Assembly: GCA_024195265.1 (NCBI GenBank)
Contig: JAJLRJ010000004.1
Span: 33,155,285-33,219,284, forward strand
DNA length: 64,000 nucleotides
DNA from: Dendrophyllia cribrosa
Taxonomy: Eukaryota; Cnidaria; Anthozoa; Scleractinia; Dendrophylliidae
Direction: 5' to 3'
A program made the position numbers and the translations under genes. Below the pieces are notes generated by a model, which did no database searches, had not been told where the DNA came from, and worked only from the letters and a program-made list of their open reading frames with translations. Positions within the stretch are counted from its first letter, which is position 1. Each line of letters begins with the position of its first letter. Shown piece by piece: positions 54,339-63,837 of the stretch.

Positions 54339-54391
54339 GATTCGCTCCGACGAAGGGCTAGCGCTCGAAACGTCAGCTATTTGAATCTTTT
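54339..54391 (+). ncRNA. Hammerhead-ribozyme-like motif in Penelope terminal repeat
   Basis: Stem I strand GATTC..GCT; core CCGACGA (54347-54353); stem II GGGC-loop-GCTC; GAAA; minimal stem III with GTC cleavage triplet; stem I return AGC..GAATC. The order and pairings fit a type I hammerhead with very short stem III, as described for Penelope-like elements. The core has C where U4 of CUGANGA is expected. The same sequence is in the inverted copy (about 52460-52510) and at about 6980-7030. Confidence 0.55.
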
Positions 54392-54553
54392 TACGGTGGT
54401 CAATTTACCTTATCGACTCAGTCGATAAAACTAAATTCTCATGTGAAACGGAGCTTTCTTCAACCCTACCAGGTAGAGTATCCCTACCTAGTAGGGGCAC
54501 CCTTCTTTCATGTAAACAGGCCCTAACTTTAAATGTATTTTTAGTGATTGCAG

Positions 54554-54702
54554 CAACACGTTTTAAATGTTCTGTATTACTCTGCAGTTCGTTTCAATAT
54601 CAAGGGACGGATGAAAACAAAATGAAAACAAGGCAATACCTTGCGGATCATGACAGGATTTGCAACTTAGCTCCATTACAAAACAAAAGATGGAAAACCG
54701 AG
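54554..54702 (+). pseudogene. Dead first exon of a third MRH-like paralogue
   Basis: It is homologous to gene B exon 1: the same acceptor TTAGTGATTGCAG, then SVLLCSSFQYQGTDENK against SVLLCTSFQCQGTDGNK, and ICNLAPLQ against IYNLAPLQ, ending CCGAG|GTTAAT. The ATG is lost (CAACACG where gene B has CACCATG) and the CAC motif is gone. No further exons follow before gene B, so it is a lone duplicated exon with its upstream flank. Confidence 0.85.
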
Positions 54703-56100
54703 GTTAATAAAGCACCCCCAAAACTGGCCCCGACTTCTCGCGGAAGCCTATACTGTTGAAGAACCTTTCGGACCCAGGGTACTCACTGCGTGGTGCCCCA
54801 AAAATGTTAGGAAGGAAGTAAAGATGTGAACCTTAGGACTGTAAGATCCTGTAAAGCTTGGTAGACAAGGAGTTATATTTTTCTGGATTTATTTCGATTT
54901 TGAGTGGTTATGGTTATTTTGTTCATCAAATTGATTCTCGCCTTGCCACTTCGTCACTGAATTCGATCACGCGTTCGCGTTCAACTTCAGTTATAAAAGT
55001 ACATACAGGAAAAAGCGGTCAGAGGACAAAACTAATTTCAATTACCACAAAGAAATGTCTAAATAATAACATTTAACCTAAACTTAAAATTGGTCCTGTT
55101 TTAAACGACCGTTGAAGTTCCCATAAAAATCCTAATATTTCTGGTCACACACGTGTCACACTAACGCACTTAGACTGCGAATAGAGAGACCCCTGGGGAC
55201 ACCGCTGAGGAATAGGTTGATCCAGTGAACATCCGCTGACCAAAGGAGGCCGGTAGAAAGAAAAAAAACGATGTGGCTTTCACGAACGGATTGCTCTTTC
55301 ATATGAGCACAAATATTTCTCATTTGCAACGCATCCTTAATCCGCCAAAGCATGGTTATTGGAGTTGAATCGTCATTGTTTCCTATGGTAAGCAACGAAC
55401 TGAAGTTATTTGTGATCGTTGTTCACTGTTGAGGTTTATATGTAACAACAATGTCTACTGGGTTTCGAGGAAATTGTTTTTCTATTGTTTACACGTTGAA
55501 ATGCACAGTATTCGGAAGCTTTGGTGACTTTCTTGGGGTATTTATTTTTGAAATAAGCGGGAAGGTAAGATAACGTTCTCAAAGCGTTAATTGCGGACAA
55601 AATAATTGCGATTTCAAACGAAAGCCGGAAGTGTGATCGAGTGTGTATGTTTATTGCTTGTCGTTACATGGCATTATTTTCAGCGTATCCATTCTTTAAG
55701 AAAAAAACTTAATATCCAATTGTTATGGTCTTGTTTAAAATTTACATTAACCAAAATGAAAGTGAAATACTTTGATTTATTAGCTGCGAGAGAATTGGCG
55801 TATCAAGTTTAAAAGGGAATTTCCCAGAAAAATTTGGACTTTATTACGACTTAGTAATGCTTTTATTTTTAGAATTCTTAGAATCGTAAACTGGTACCAT
55901 ACACACGCGAAGATGACTGAATAAATAGACCTAATAATGTATCGGTACGCAAACAAGCCCCAACAAGCCAGACAAACGAATCGACAACCGAATCACGTCT
56001 TGGTCAAGTCACGTCAAGGTAATTGGGCCAAACGCACCGACAAAAGATGTTTCGCCTTGTTGATTACATGCCAAAATGATAGTCAGTATTGCGCCATCTT
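54703..56100. other. Intergenic, no gene seen
   Basis: Only short open frames without domains. No exon 2-like YNPC block can be found here, so the third paralogue is represented by exon 1 alone. Confidence 0.5.
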
Positions 56101-56263
56101 AGAGTGATTTTCTTCAAACCGTGAAATAGTTACTAAGCTAGTAAGCACTAGTAGGAACTATTAGACACTAATTCCATTGTTTTCTTTTGTTTAGTTTTTA
56201 CTTATTTTGGCTAATTTTGATTAATTGCTAGATACTGTTTCACGGTCTTCGTAAAATCACTCT
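56101..56263. mobile_element. MITE family 'AGAGTGATTTT', copy 2
   Basis: AGAGTGATTTTCTTCAAACC at the left and GTAAAATCACTCT at the right are inverted ends. The interior matches 8626-8796 in reverse orientation (TAGTAAGCACTAGTAGGAAC, TTTTGTTTAGTTTTTAC). Confidence 0.7.
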
Positions 56264-57081
56264 AATTTATAAAATAACTCAGATACTACGCGCGTTTTAT
56301 TTACTATTTATTTACTTTATATTGTGCCGTAAACTCATAGAAAACCGGGCAAGATCTGTGTGACTACACAAGTTCACTTAACTTACCAAAAATCGACTTT
56401 CGAAAAGTCTGATAATTAGCTTCCAGCGAGCGTTTCTCTTTCATATATCATATATATGCAATGCATCTTTAAACATGCAAACTCAATTGTTAACTGGTGT
56501 TAAGATGTCATTAATTTTTTTTATGGGAACGAAATTTAAACTTCTTTTCATCTGTCAACGTCAGGTCATGACAGCAATGTTTAATCTTCTATTACACATT
56601 TTCCTTCAACTTCCTTCACATCTTACGTAAAAATGACATTTGCAATGTACAAAGAATTTAATATATAATTTCAGCGCTTTCTAAAGGCGTGACAGATCTG
56701 TTCAGATTCTTGGGTGAAGAATCATTTGCCCTTCTCAGAAAGCTACCCTTGTCAAAAATCATCAGTTCAAGGATATTAAATTTGTTCCAAGACAAAGTAC
56801 ATGTATATTTTGTAAAATATCACCCTTTTACGGCCTACTTCTTAAAATAATTATGCAATTCCTTTTTAGAATCTCAATTTCTATCAACTAACCAAAGAAA
56901 TATATTAAGGCATATATAAAAACTATCGTGGTAAAAAAAAGTCTTGAAAGGGTCATTGAGTTGTGTCCTACCAAACTGTTTTTAAATAAAATGATGATTC
57001 CCAAGTGATCGAGCTCTGAAATGTATGTGCTGTTGATCGATTTCTTTATGTCGGCCAGGTAACTTTATCAACTTTGTATAT
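56264..57081. other. Intergenic, upstream of gene B
   Basis: AT-rich DNA without coding signal; the gene B promoter and 5' untranslated exon probably lie here or upstream. Confidence 0.4.
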
Positions 57082-57247
57082 ACCAAGTTTTAGTTTAATT
57101 GTTTCATAGTTAGGGCGCTGGACTAGTCGGGAATCTCCAAAAGTTGACACCTCTATGAACTACTGTACGGATATCAGTATTGACATAGTATTTGGTTTTT
57201 GCATTACTTATGTTAACTAACTTCAAATGTATGTTTAGTGATTGCAG
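57082..57247 (+). other. Gene B exon 1 flank: intact ancestral sequence with three empty sites
   Basis: This stretch is the uninterrupted counterpart of 46081-54553. The single TTAA at 57095, CTGGA at 57118 and TAA at about 57207 mark where three elements are inserted in the other copy. It ends in the acceptor GTGATTGCAG (57247). Confidence 0.75.
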
Positions 57248-57430
57248 CACCATGTCCTCGTTGAGATGGATGAGATGTTTCATGTGTTCTGTATTACTTT
57301 GCACTTCCTTTCAATGTCAAGGAACAGATGGAAACAAGACAATACCTCAATTCGCCTATAACTGTGCATGCCCGGATCGCGACGGTATTTACAACTTAGC
57401 TCCACTACAAAGAAACGATGGAGAACCAAG
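57248..57430 (+). CDS. Gene B exon 1
   Basis: Acceptor GTGATTGCAG ends 57247; ATG at 57252-57254; donor CCAAG|GTCAGC. It encodes a leader with CSVLLCTSF, a possible N-glycosylation site NKT, the CAC motif and IYNLAPLQ. Confidence 0.85.
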
Positions 57431-60400
57431 GTCAGCAAAGCAAGGAGCTAAATCGGATATATATCTTTGCTCCATTCAATTCATATCAAAGGGACACTGT
57501 CCCGCCGAAATAACAAAATTTCGCTTACTTTATTTCCATGTTATATCGCCAAATGCCGTCAATTACTTTGGTTTTGCATTGCTACGCTTTGTGATTGGCT
57601 AAAAAATCTCGCGCCACTTCCTCGACCAATCAGAAGTAAAACCAAAACCAATCGTGGCTTGCTCGCACGCGTTTTCCCGCGCTTGGCGCCGGCGACATGC
57701 AATTGCTTCGAGCTCTGATTGGCTCATTGGATTGTTTACGACTGCTGTGATTGGTCAGAGCAATTACTTTGGTTTTGGTTTTACGACACTCAATTGAAAA
57801 CTGCTCTATACAACTTTAATTGGATAAAAAGGTTATAAAGAGAAAAACAGAAGCAGTACATAGTTTGGGGATAAAGTACAGGATAGAAGTGGATTACCGT
57901 TCATCAAATTTGACTTCACGACAAGCGGTTAAAATTGCCATTTTTCTGGTATTTTGGCTTTTTAGCCGCTCGTTTGTCTCGATAGTTAATAATTATTTGC
58001 GTACATCACTTTTGGCGATTTGTTCTTCGTAAGTAGAGATAAAACAACAATCTCAAAGCACGTTCCTAGTAATAATGTATGAAAACACGATATATCAGCC
58101 GAGACACTGTCCTTTTAAGCCTCTTCTCTTACCTGGCTTCACGACACAAACCTGGTCACCCCTACCACCCACAATCCTCTTCATGTAAATATGCAAAAAA
58201 GAACCTTTAAAGAAGAATCAGCAGTACGCAGGACGCATGTCATACATGAACCTACTACATGTGTATGGCCAACCTAACCACGAGTCTCTCGTTGCTCAGT
58301 GGTTAGAGCATCCGACCGGTTTACAGCAGGTCATAGGATCGAATCCTGTCGGGGACTCAGATATTTTGCTTTGTCCCACGCTCGTGACATGATAAACATT
58401 ACATCTTTCTCAATAGTAAACATTTCCCCTCTTTTTCAAACGGCTTCAGGTGATATTTTAGCTATGTGGTGTTGTTAACAGAGAACGCTCCCGGTAAACC
58501 TTTTTTTTTTTACATAGAACACTGCTCCTGTTGTTTCCGGAGAACAACAAGCAATGGCGTTTAACACACATGTTTGTATTTACCCAACAGGTTTACAGCA
58601 CCAGGTTCAGGTGAATGGGAATACAGCTATAACCCGTGCAGTAGCTTCTCGCTTGGTGAGACTGGTAACTGCTTCGGTGGTGATGTAGCGGTAAGTGTTT
58701 GATAACTGTTAACATTTATCGCAGACCAAGGTCAGTGTTTCCCATGAAAGCTGTGGAGATCTGAGTTACTTACATGCTCAACATTCAATGTAAACCTAAT
58801 TGCAGTAACGTTGTTATAGAAAAATGAAAAATGAAAAAAGCCAAATAGGAATTAATTAGCTTAATCATCATTCACAGCGACACGCGGCACGATTAAGCGT
58901 GCAGCGGCTATTGTTAATTTAAATGAAGCATGCAGCGGCTATTGTTATTTGAATGTATAATTCCTATTAGCCCTTTTTCATTTTTCGTTTTTACATTATT
59001 CATTTTTCTATGACAACGTTATTGCAATTAGGTGTATACACCTGATTGAAAAAAACCTTGTCGGGTATAAAACATGTACCATGAACGATACGACCGAATG
59101 GTTCTCTGGGATACGGAAAAAAAACTTCTTGTGTTCTCATATAAATTGAACATTGTTATAACAAAGTATGCGCAAAATCATCCTCTGATAATTCTTTAGA
59201 AAAGGATACATTTATCAAGCCCTACTTTCCATGCTCTGCTCTGGTTGTTATATCTTATTGTTATTGTAGCTTGTATATATAGATTTCTGTACACAACCTC
59301 ACAAGCTTTTAGCTTTTATACAAATCGTGTATATAAATAAATAAATAAATAAATAAATATCTATCTTTATGGTTTGTGCTTTTTTTCTCGACAATGTTTC
59401 TTCAATTAGCTGTATATAGTAAGGTTTAATATGGAAAACATAAATCCTGACCCAATTTCACTTCTTGCTCCAAGCTGTTAAGATTGATTTCGTTAATACA
59501 TAGTTAAGCGACCACACATACGGTAGTACAAGCGCCGATTTTGTACGTATGTACGTAAGCGCTCAACCCTTTGCCAATGCCGTCACTCACTATCGAAAGA
59601 ATTCAATGTTCAACCAGTCGATGTAGTGGATGGAAGTAACTGACTAAACTTTAGCGTGGGGTGTGTGACACAATGTTTCAAGACCGTAAATAATGTGTGT
59701 GATATTGTATTATTCGACGCGGTGTATGCTGGGAAGCTGTTCGAGTAGAACGATGCGCTCGAAAGTTGTAATGAAGGAAACGAGAAGCTTGTAGCGTTCT
59801 TTTGAGTTGTATTCATAGTCTGTAACATTAGGAATGTATGATATTCCATATAACATCCCACATAATACAAAATTCCAATTTTGCATGTTTCAGATGTGTA
59901 TGTGGACCGAAAATCGAGCAAGTTTCCAAGTTATAGGAAGTCAGAGCACATTTTTTTGTGGTTATGATAGACAATTAAAGAAGCCTCAGCTGGAATATAC
60001 CAATCAACAGTAGGTACTTTGTTTTGTCCAGCAATCGTTACATTTGGAGTGTGTGTTTGATGTTTTCTTTGTTGGTTTTACACTACAAGTGTGTCTCAAG
60101 TAGGCAGTAGACTTAAGTACACTTGTGGTTCTTAAGGAACACTTAAGAAATTGGGATTTCCACCTGATCGACTTATATCACTTGAAACATTAGTTGGCAG
60201 TCGTTGTCATTTTTGGGCCGTTGCACATGCTGCACATGTTTTCCAGTTGGCTTCTGCTTTCCTATTGGTGAATTGCGCTTTCAAGTCATGTGTAGATAAT
60301 ACTCGGTGGCTTACTTCGTTTCAATGGTCGACAAGTACAGTTCAAGTATGTGCATTTTACCCGTACCCTTTCAAAGTAGGTTTCAAGTGTACTTAGAGGT

Positions 60401-63400
60401 CCTAGTGTGAAACCACTTATTATTTTCTTCACAACTACCATTCATTCTTACTTCACTTACGTGAAAGAGCTGTTCAAAAGGCCACTCCGAAAAATACCAT
60501 AATAATCTTTTATGTACAGGCTCAGTCAGCCTCATCGGGGTGTAATTATTCAAGTCCCATTTGTTAGAATGGCACAATGGAATTCAGAGTACATGTAGCA
60601 ACTAGCAACACTAGGACGTAGCATTGTGTGTTCGTATACAAATGTGCACTGCGGAAAAATGAGGCTTACATCAAGCGCCACCCAAACCTGCACTTTAAAG
60701 AGTGTTATGGTTTTTTTAATAGTTTCTGGAGTGGGCAATTCAGAGAACACGTAGGAACGCGAGGACGTAGCATTGTGTGTTCGTATACAAATGTGCACCG
60801 TATGCAAATTGCCAAGAAGTTGAAGCATAGCACGTGCAGTTCGTGCTGAAAACAAAAGAAATAGGAAAAATGAGGCTTACATCAAGCACCACCCAAACCT
60901 GCACTTTAAAGAGTATTATGGTATTTTTAATAGTTTCTGGAGTGGGCAATTCAGAGAACACGTAGGAACGCGAGGACGTAGCATTGTGTGTTCGTATACA
61001 AATGTGCACCGTATGCAAATTGCCAAGAAGTTGAAGCATAGCACGTGCAGTTCGTGCTGAAAACAAAAGAAATTGGAAAAGTCAGACTTACATCAAGCAC
61101 CACCCAAACCTGCACTTTAAAGAGTATTATGGGATTTTTTTTATAGTTTCTGGAGTGGGGAATAGAATCAGCCAGCCAGCTGAAATTGAAATCAAGATAT
61201 CAGCTAAAACCGGCCTAAATATTTACAACAAAAACTACAGAGTAAGTTTATACTTACTCTTGCTTTAAACTTAAATTAAGCACTGGAAGCTTCAAAATTG
61301 TGCCCGTTTCTTTTGCTCCTGTGGTTCACTTTTATCGTTGCTTTAACGCATTTTATACGGTGACTCAAGAGAACCACAGGTTTGTAAAATAAAATACTAA
61401 ATAAAATATGTTTTCTTAAGCTATTGAAAAAAGGGCGGTGATAAAATACTGCAAACAATCATTTGAAAAAGAAGCAGATAAACCATGGCGATGATGATTA
61501 ACTTGAAACCAGTGTCAATTAAAGTGTAGCAGGTTACGATGTCTTGGCCGGATTTTTGAATTAAACCAAAGGACGGTTCATACTGATACTCAAGCACTCA
61601 TCTTGTGAAAAATATTCGTTGTCTTTACTCGTTTTGTTTTGGAGCACTTGAATAGCATAAAAAACTGAAAAGTGATACGAACGAGCGAACGATTAGAGAA
61701 TTGTATATACATGTCTTATTACATGTATGTAATCACTCATGTACACAGCAGCCACGAAGATATGATTTGAATGAAAAAAATAATAAATCATACCTTTTTT
61801 CTGCCATAAATTCCTAATAATTCTTTCTGCAAGCCATTCGTAAAGCTGTTCTCTTGTGTTTGAAGCGTCCGTGAAAACTAAGAATGTCTCTTATTGCACA
61901 ATTATCCTTTAGACTTGTCAAGAAAAATAATGACGGTTTCTCGTTATATTAAGATTTCCAGGATGGAAGGTAACAATCAAGCTGCAGTGCAATCCCAGAT
62001 TGAAGACTAAAGAGCAGGCCAGGTTTGAAGTATATAATCACGAGGATCTTAACAATCCTAGGGTAAGTAACATTAAACCTTTTCTGTCCTTCATGCACCT
62101 TCCACTAACGTCATCACTCTTAGCAACAACATATGTTTCTCATAATTAACTGTTCCGAAAACATACACATGCTGCGGGAATATAATGAAATATAGAATAG
62201 ATACTTGCAAGAGCTACTTGAAATGTGGAAGCTAAAAAGATCTGGCCAGCTCGAGAACAAATACTCGTGTATCGAATTATGTGAGGCTTGTGAAATGTGG
62301 TTAAAAGTGACAGACAAAGTCAGAAAACCGCACAAGTAAACTATAGGCACTAAATATGGCACTATTTGGAGATCATATATTTCGGAGTCGGGGATCATTT
62401 GGGGTTGAGGATCATTCCGAGTCTATGGGTGTAATGCCTTGTAGCGGGCATTACATATTCTGACTTTATGGAATTATCTGGTAGCAAACGAAGTTGTTTT
62501 GTTTTGTTAATTAAACTATTTAAATGCTCGTGCAAAACCGTTGTTGTGCAAACTACGTTTTAATGCATATGCAAAATTGTTGTTTTTTCTGATTAAACTA
62601 TTTTAATGACGAGCAAAAGTGTTGTTTTGCTTTTAACTCTTTTAACACTTTACTAACGTTCCAAGCTTTGCAACGTAAATGTCACGAGTAAATGTCAAGA
62701 GTTCAAACCCTACTATCCTTCAGGAGATGTTACCAGTACATTCGTACATGTCTCTCTCACATGCTTGTGCCTTTTTTCTGCAGACATTCATTCTCACGCA
62801 CAAATGTGCTTGTCCGAATGGTTGTCGAGAGAATCCCGGCACTACCAAATCCACTGGTACTACTATTGAAGCCACAGTAACACCTGCTCCAAGTAAGTTA
62901 AATATAGTTTCAGGTCATGCGAAGAATATGTCTGGCTTATAGCTAAGCACTTTTTGAGAGGTTGCATCGTTTGTCCGTCAAAAGGTTGTCGTCATAAGGC
63001 AAACATGGTTAATCAGAACGAATCTTTAAATCTTAATCTCAGTCTGTCTTAATCTAATCTTAATCTAAATCTGACTACTGCGCGATCTCTTTTACGAGAT
63101 ACTATAAAATACAGGCGTCAGCTGTCAGTTTAATTGTTGAAAATGTGTTAATGTGTGGGGCTTAATAAAGTGTAACGTCCTACTACGGCATAATTAACCA
63201 GAAAATGTTGTTTGGTCTTTATTTTTCGTGTGTTGTGAGGGAGCGTGTTGTAAAGAACAAAATACAAATTATTTTTCCATAGAAATTGTATATGTATAAA
63301 TCTGAACACAAGCTCTGTAGTACTTTTACTAGTATACATTTTTTTTGTGCCAGTCCAGGTAGTCAAAACGAGCTGATGAAAAAGATCTTAATTCCACTTG

Positions 63401-63552
63401 GTGCTTTTGGAGCTCTTCTTGCTATTGCTGGATTGGTCATCTGGATACGTCGCAAAATCCGGAACAATGACAACCAATTGCAACACCTCCTTGATGCGGG
63501 AGGCGGCAGAGCGCAATCAAGTCCCATCACTATTCATAACCCAATTGGATGA
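57252..63552 (+). CDS. Gene B: MRH-like single-pass type I membrane protein, 6 coding exons, 268 aa
   Basis: Coding exons are 57252-57430, 58591-58690, 59894-60009, 61954-62062, 62784-62892 and 63359-63552. The 807 bases close in frame with the same intron phases as gene A. Order: signal peptide (aa 1-~24), MRH-like domain (~41-185) with CACPDRDGIYNLAPLQ, YNPCSSF, MCMWTEN, FPGWKVTIKLQC and HKCACPNGC, a short Thr-rich stalk (~186-204), a membrane helix (214-234) and a 34-aa tail. The tail has NQLQHLLD, a dileucine lacking the usual acidic -4 residue. As in gene A the candidate sugar-contact positions look replaced, so ligand binding is unknown. Function is inferred only as a lumenal receptor-like protein of the secretory/endosomal route. 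Confidence 0.85.
57560..57812. mobile_element. MITE family 'GATTGGCT', copy 2, uninterrupted
   Basis: It has TTACTTTGGTTTTGC near its left end and AATTACTTTGGTTTTGG near its right, with TCTCGCGCCACTTCCTCGAC and TTCGAGCTCTGATTGGCTCA between. It is the reference for the insertion in the 7.6-kb copy. Gene B intron 1. Confidence 0.7.
58282..58400 (+). mobile_element. tRNA-derived SINE or tRNA-like pseudogene
   Basis: GTTGCTCAGTGGTTAGAGCA is an A-box-like D-arm and GGATCGAATCC a B-box-like T-arm, with GAGTC...GGGGACTC as an acceptor-like pair. The anticodon arm does not fold properly, so it is not a working tRNA. It is followed by the tail AGATATTTTGCTTTGTCCCA, which I associate with a coral SINE family from memory. 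Confidence 0.65.
58591..58690 (+). CDS. Gene B exon 2 (YNPC block)
   Basis: Acceptor TTACCCAACAG ends 58590; donor GCG|GTAAGT; 100 bases. It encodes GEWEYSYNPCSSFSLGETGN then CFGGDVA. It lines up with gene A exon 2 at Y-N-P-C and D-V-A. Confidence 0.9.
58795..59032. mobile_element. ~238-bp MITE, ends CCTAATTGCAGTAACGTTGT
   Basis: The left end is matched by ACAACGTTATTGCAATTAGG at the right, and AGAAAAATGAAAAATGAAAA pairs with the TTTTTCATTTTTCGT region. Direct copies of GTGCAGCGGCTATTGTTA lie in the middle. Gene B intron 2. Confidence 0.8.
59033..59893. other. Gene B intron 2, remainder
   Basis: An (AAAT)n tract of about 24 bases lies at 59335-59358. Nothing else is recognised. Confidence 0.5.
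59894..60009 (+). CDS. Gene B exon 3
   Basis: Acceptor GCATGTTTCAG ends 59893; donor CAACA|GTAGGT; 116 bases as in gene A. It encodes MCMWTENRASFQVIGSQSTF, FCGY and PQLEYTNQ. Using the GT two bases further on would create a stop, which supports the donor chosen. Confidence 0.85.
60076..60412. mobile_element. Possible MITE, ends GTTTTACACTA
   Basis: GGTTTTACACTACAAGTGTG at the left faces GGTCCTAGTGTGAAACC at the right, with internal CTTAAGTACACTTG copies. The ends are imperfect, so confidence is moderate. Confidence 0.45.
60590..61160. repeat. Tandem repeat, 211-bp unit, ~2.7 copies
   Basis: GAGGCTTACATCAAGCRCCA recurs at about 60660, 60871 and (diverged) 61082, and GGACGTAGCATTGTGTGTTC at about 60612, 60762 and 60973. 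The two full units are nearly identical; the last is cut off at about 61158. Gene B intron 3. Confidence 0.85.
61161..61953. other. Gene B intron 3, 3' part
   Basis: AT-rich DNA with no gene or structured repeat recognised. Confidence 0.5.
61954..62062 (+). CDS. Gene B exon 4
   Basis: The acceptor is TTATATTAAG (ending 61953), chosen over the nearby TTTCCAG because only it keeps phase 2 and restores FPGWKVTIKLQCNPRLK, parallel to [14 protein letters not shown] in gene A. Donor AGG|GTAAGT. It continues ARFEVYNHEDLNNPR. Confidence 0.8.
62063..62783. other. Gene B intron 4
   Basis: It contains repeated TGTTGTTTT-type motifs with AACTATTTAAATG/AACTATTTTAATG near 62490-62650, and no gene. Confidence 0.5.
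62784..62892 (+). CDS. Gene B exon 5
   Basis: Acceptor CTTTTTTCTGCAG ends 62783; donor CTCCAA|GTAAGT; 109 bases. It encodes TFILTHKCACPNGCRENPGT, the closing Cys cluster, and a short Thr-rich stalk. Confidence 0.9.
63359..63552 (+). CDS. Gene B exon 6 (membrane helix and tail)
   Basis: The acceptor TGCCAGTCCAG (ending 63358) is used rather than the CAG five bases earlier, which would hit a stop. The exon encodes the helix ILIPLGAFGALLAIAGLVIW, a basic RRK anchor and the tail with QLQHLLDAGGG, ending TGA at 63550-63552. Confidence 0.85.
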
Positions 63553-63837
63553 AGGAGTTCTCAACCATTGCCAGCGAAATCTTACTATATCGCAGTGTCT
63601 TGCACGCCATTATGTGGCCACGGTCAGCAGAGCACAGAGATTTTTGGTTGACATGGCGATTTTTTACCTGAATTGGCCTTTTTTATTTTTCTTGTTATTT
63701 TGCGTACTTCAACTTTATCTTGACACTTTCCAATCGATGCCAATAACATAAGATTTTAAAAATTGCACAGAGCACTAGGTATCCTTGCACAAACATATTA
63801 TGTTACAAATGCATATTTCAATAATGACCCAAGATCA

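Larger units (their letters stand above)
52437..54412. mobile_element. Head-to-head pair of truncated Penelope-like elements (palindrome)
   Basis: The left copy (coding on -, 53388-52600) and right copy (coding on +, 53362-54249) face away from a ~136-base unique spacer (about 53357-53492). The arms are about 920 bases and almost identical, and the inverted identity extends about 30 bases past each Penelope end (52409 and 54440). Both outer ends carry GGTAAATTGACCACCG and a hammerhead-like motif. Neither copy has the RT palm. Inverted partial copies are a known hallmark of Penelope insertion. Confidence 0.85.
51649..54523. mobile_element. 2.9-kb Harbinger-like element (TAA target) carrying a Penelope palindrome
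   Basis: Ends GGGCCTGTTTACAT and ATGTAAACAGGCCC are inverted, followed inward by repeated GTAGGGTTTCCCTAC-type palindromes. TAA at 51646-51648 and 54524-54526; the empty site CTAACTTC with a single TAA is at 57206-57213. A 134-codon - frame (52268-51864), rich in Arg near FRHVRRRHVCRGRIWRR, could be the N-terminus of a Harbinger transposase; the rest is missing. About 2 kb of its length is a Penelope insertion. Confidence 0.8.

Noticed and set aside
58282..58358. Functional tRNA gene
   Set aside because: The A and B boxes are present but the anticodon arm does not pair and the tail looks SINE-like.
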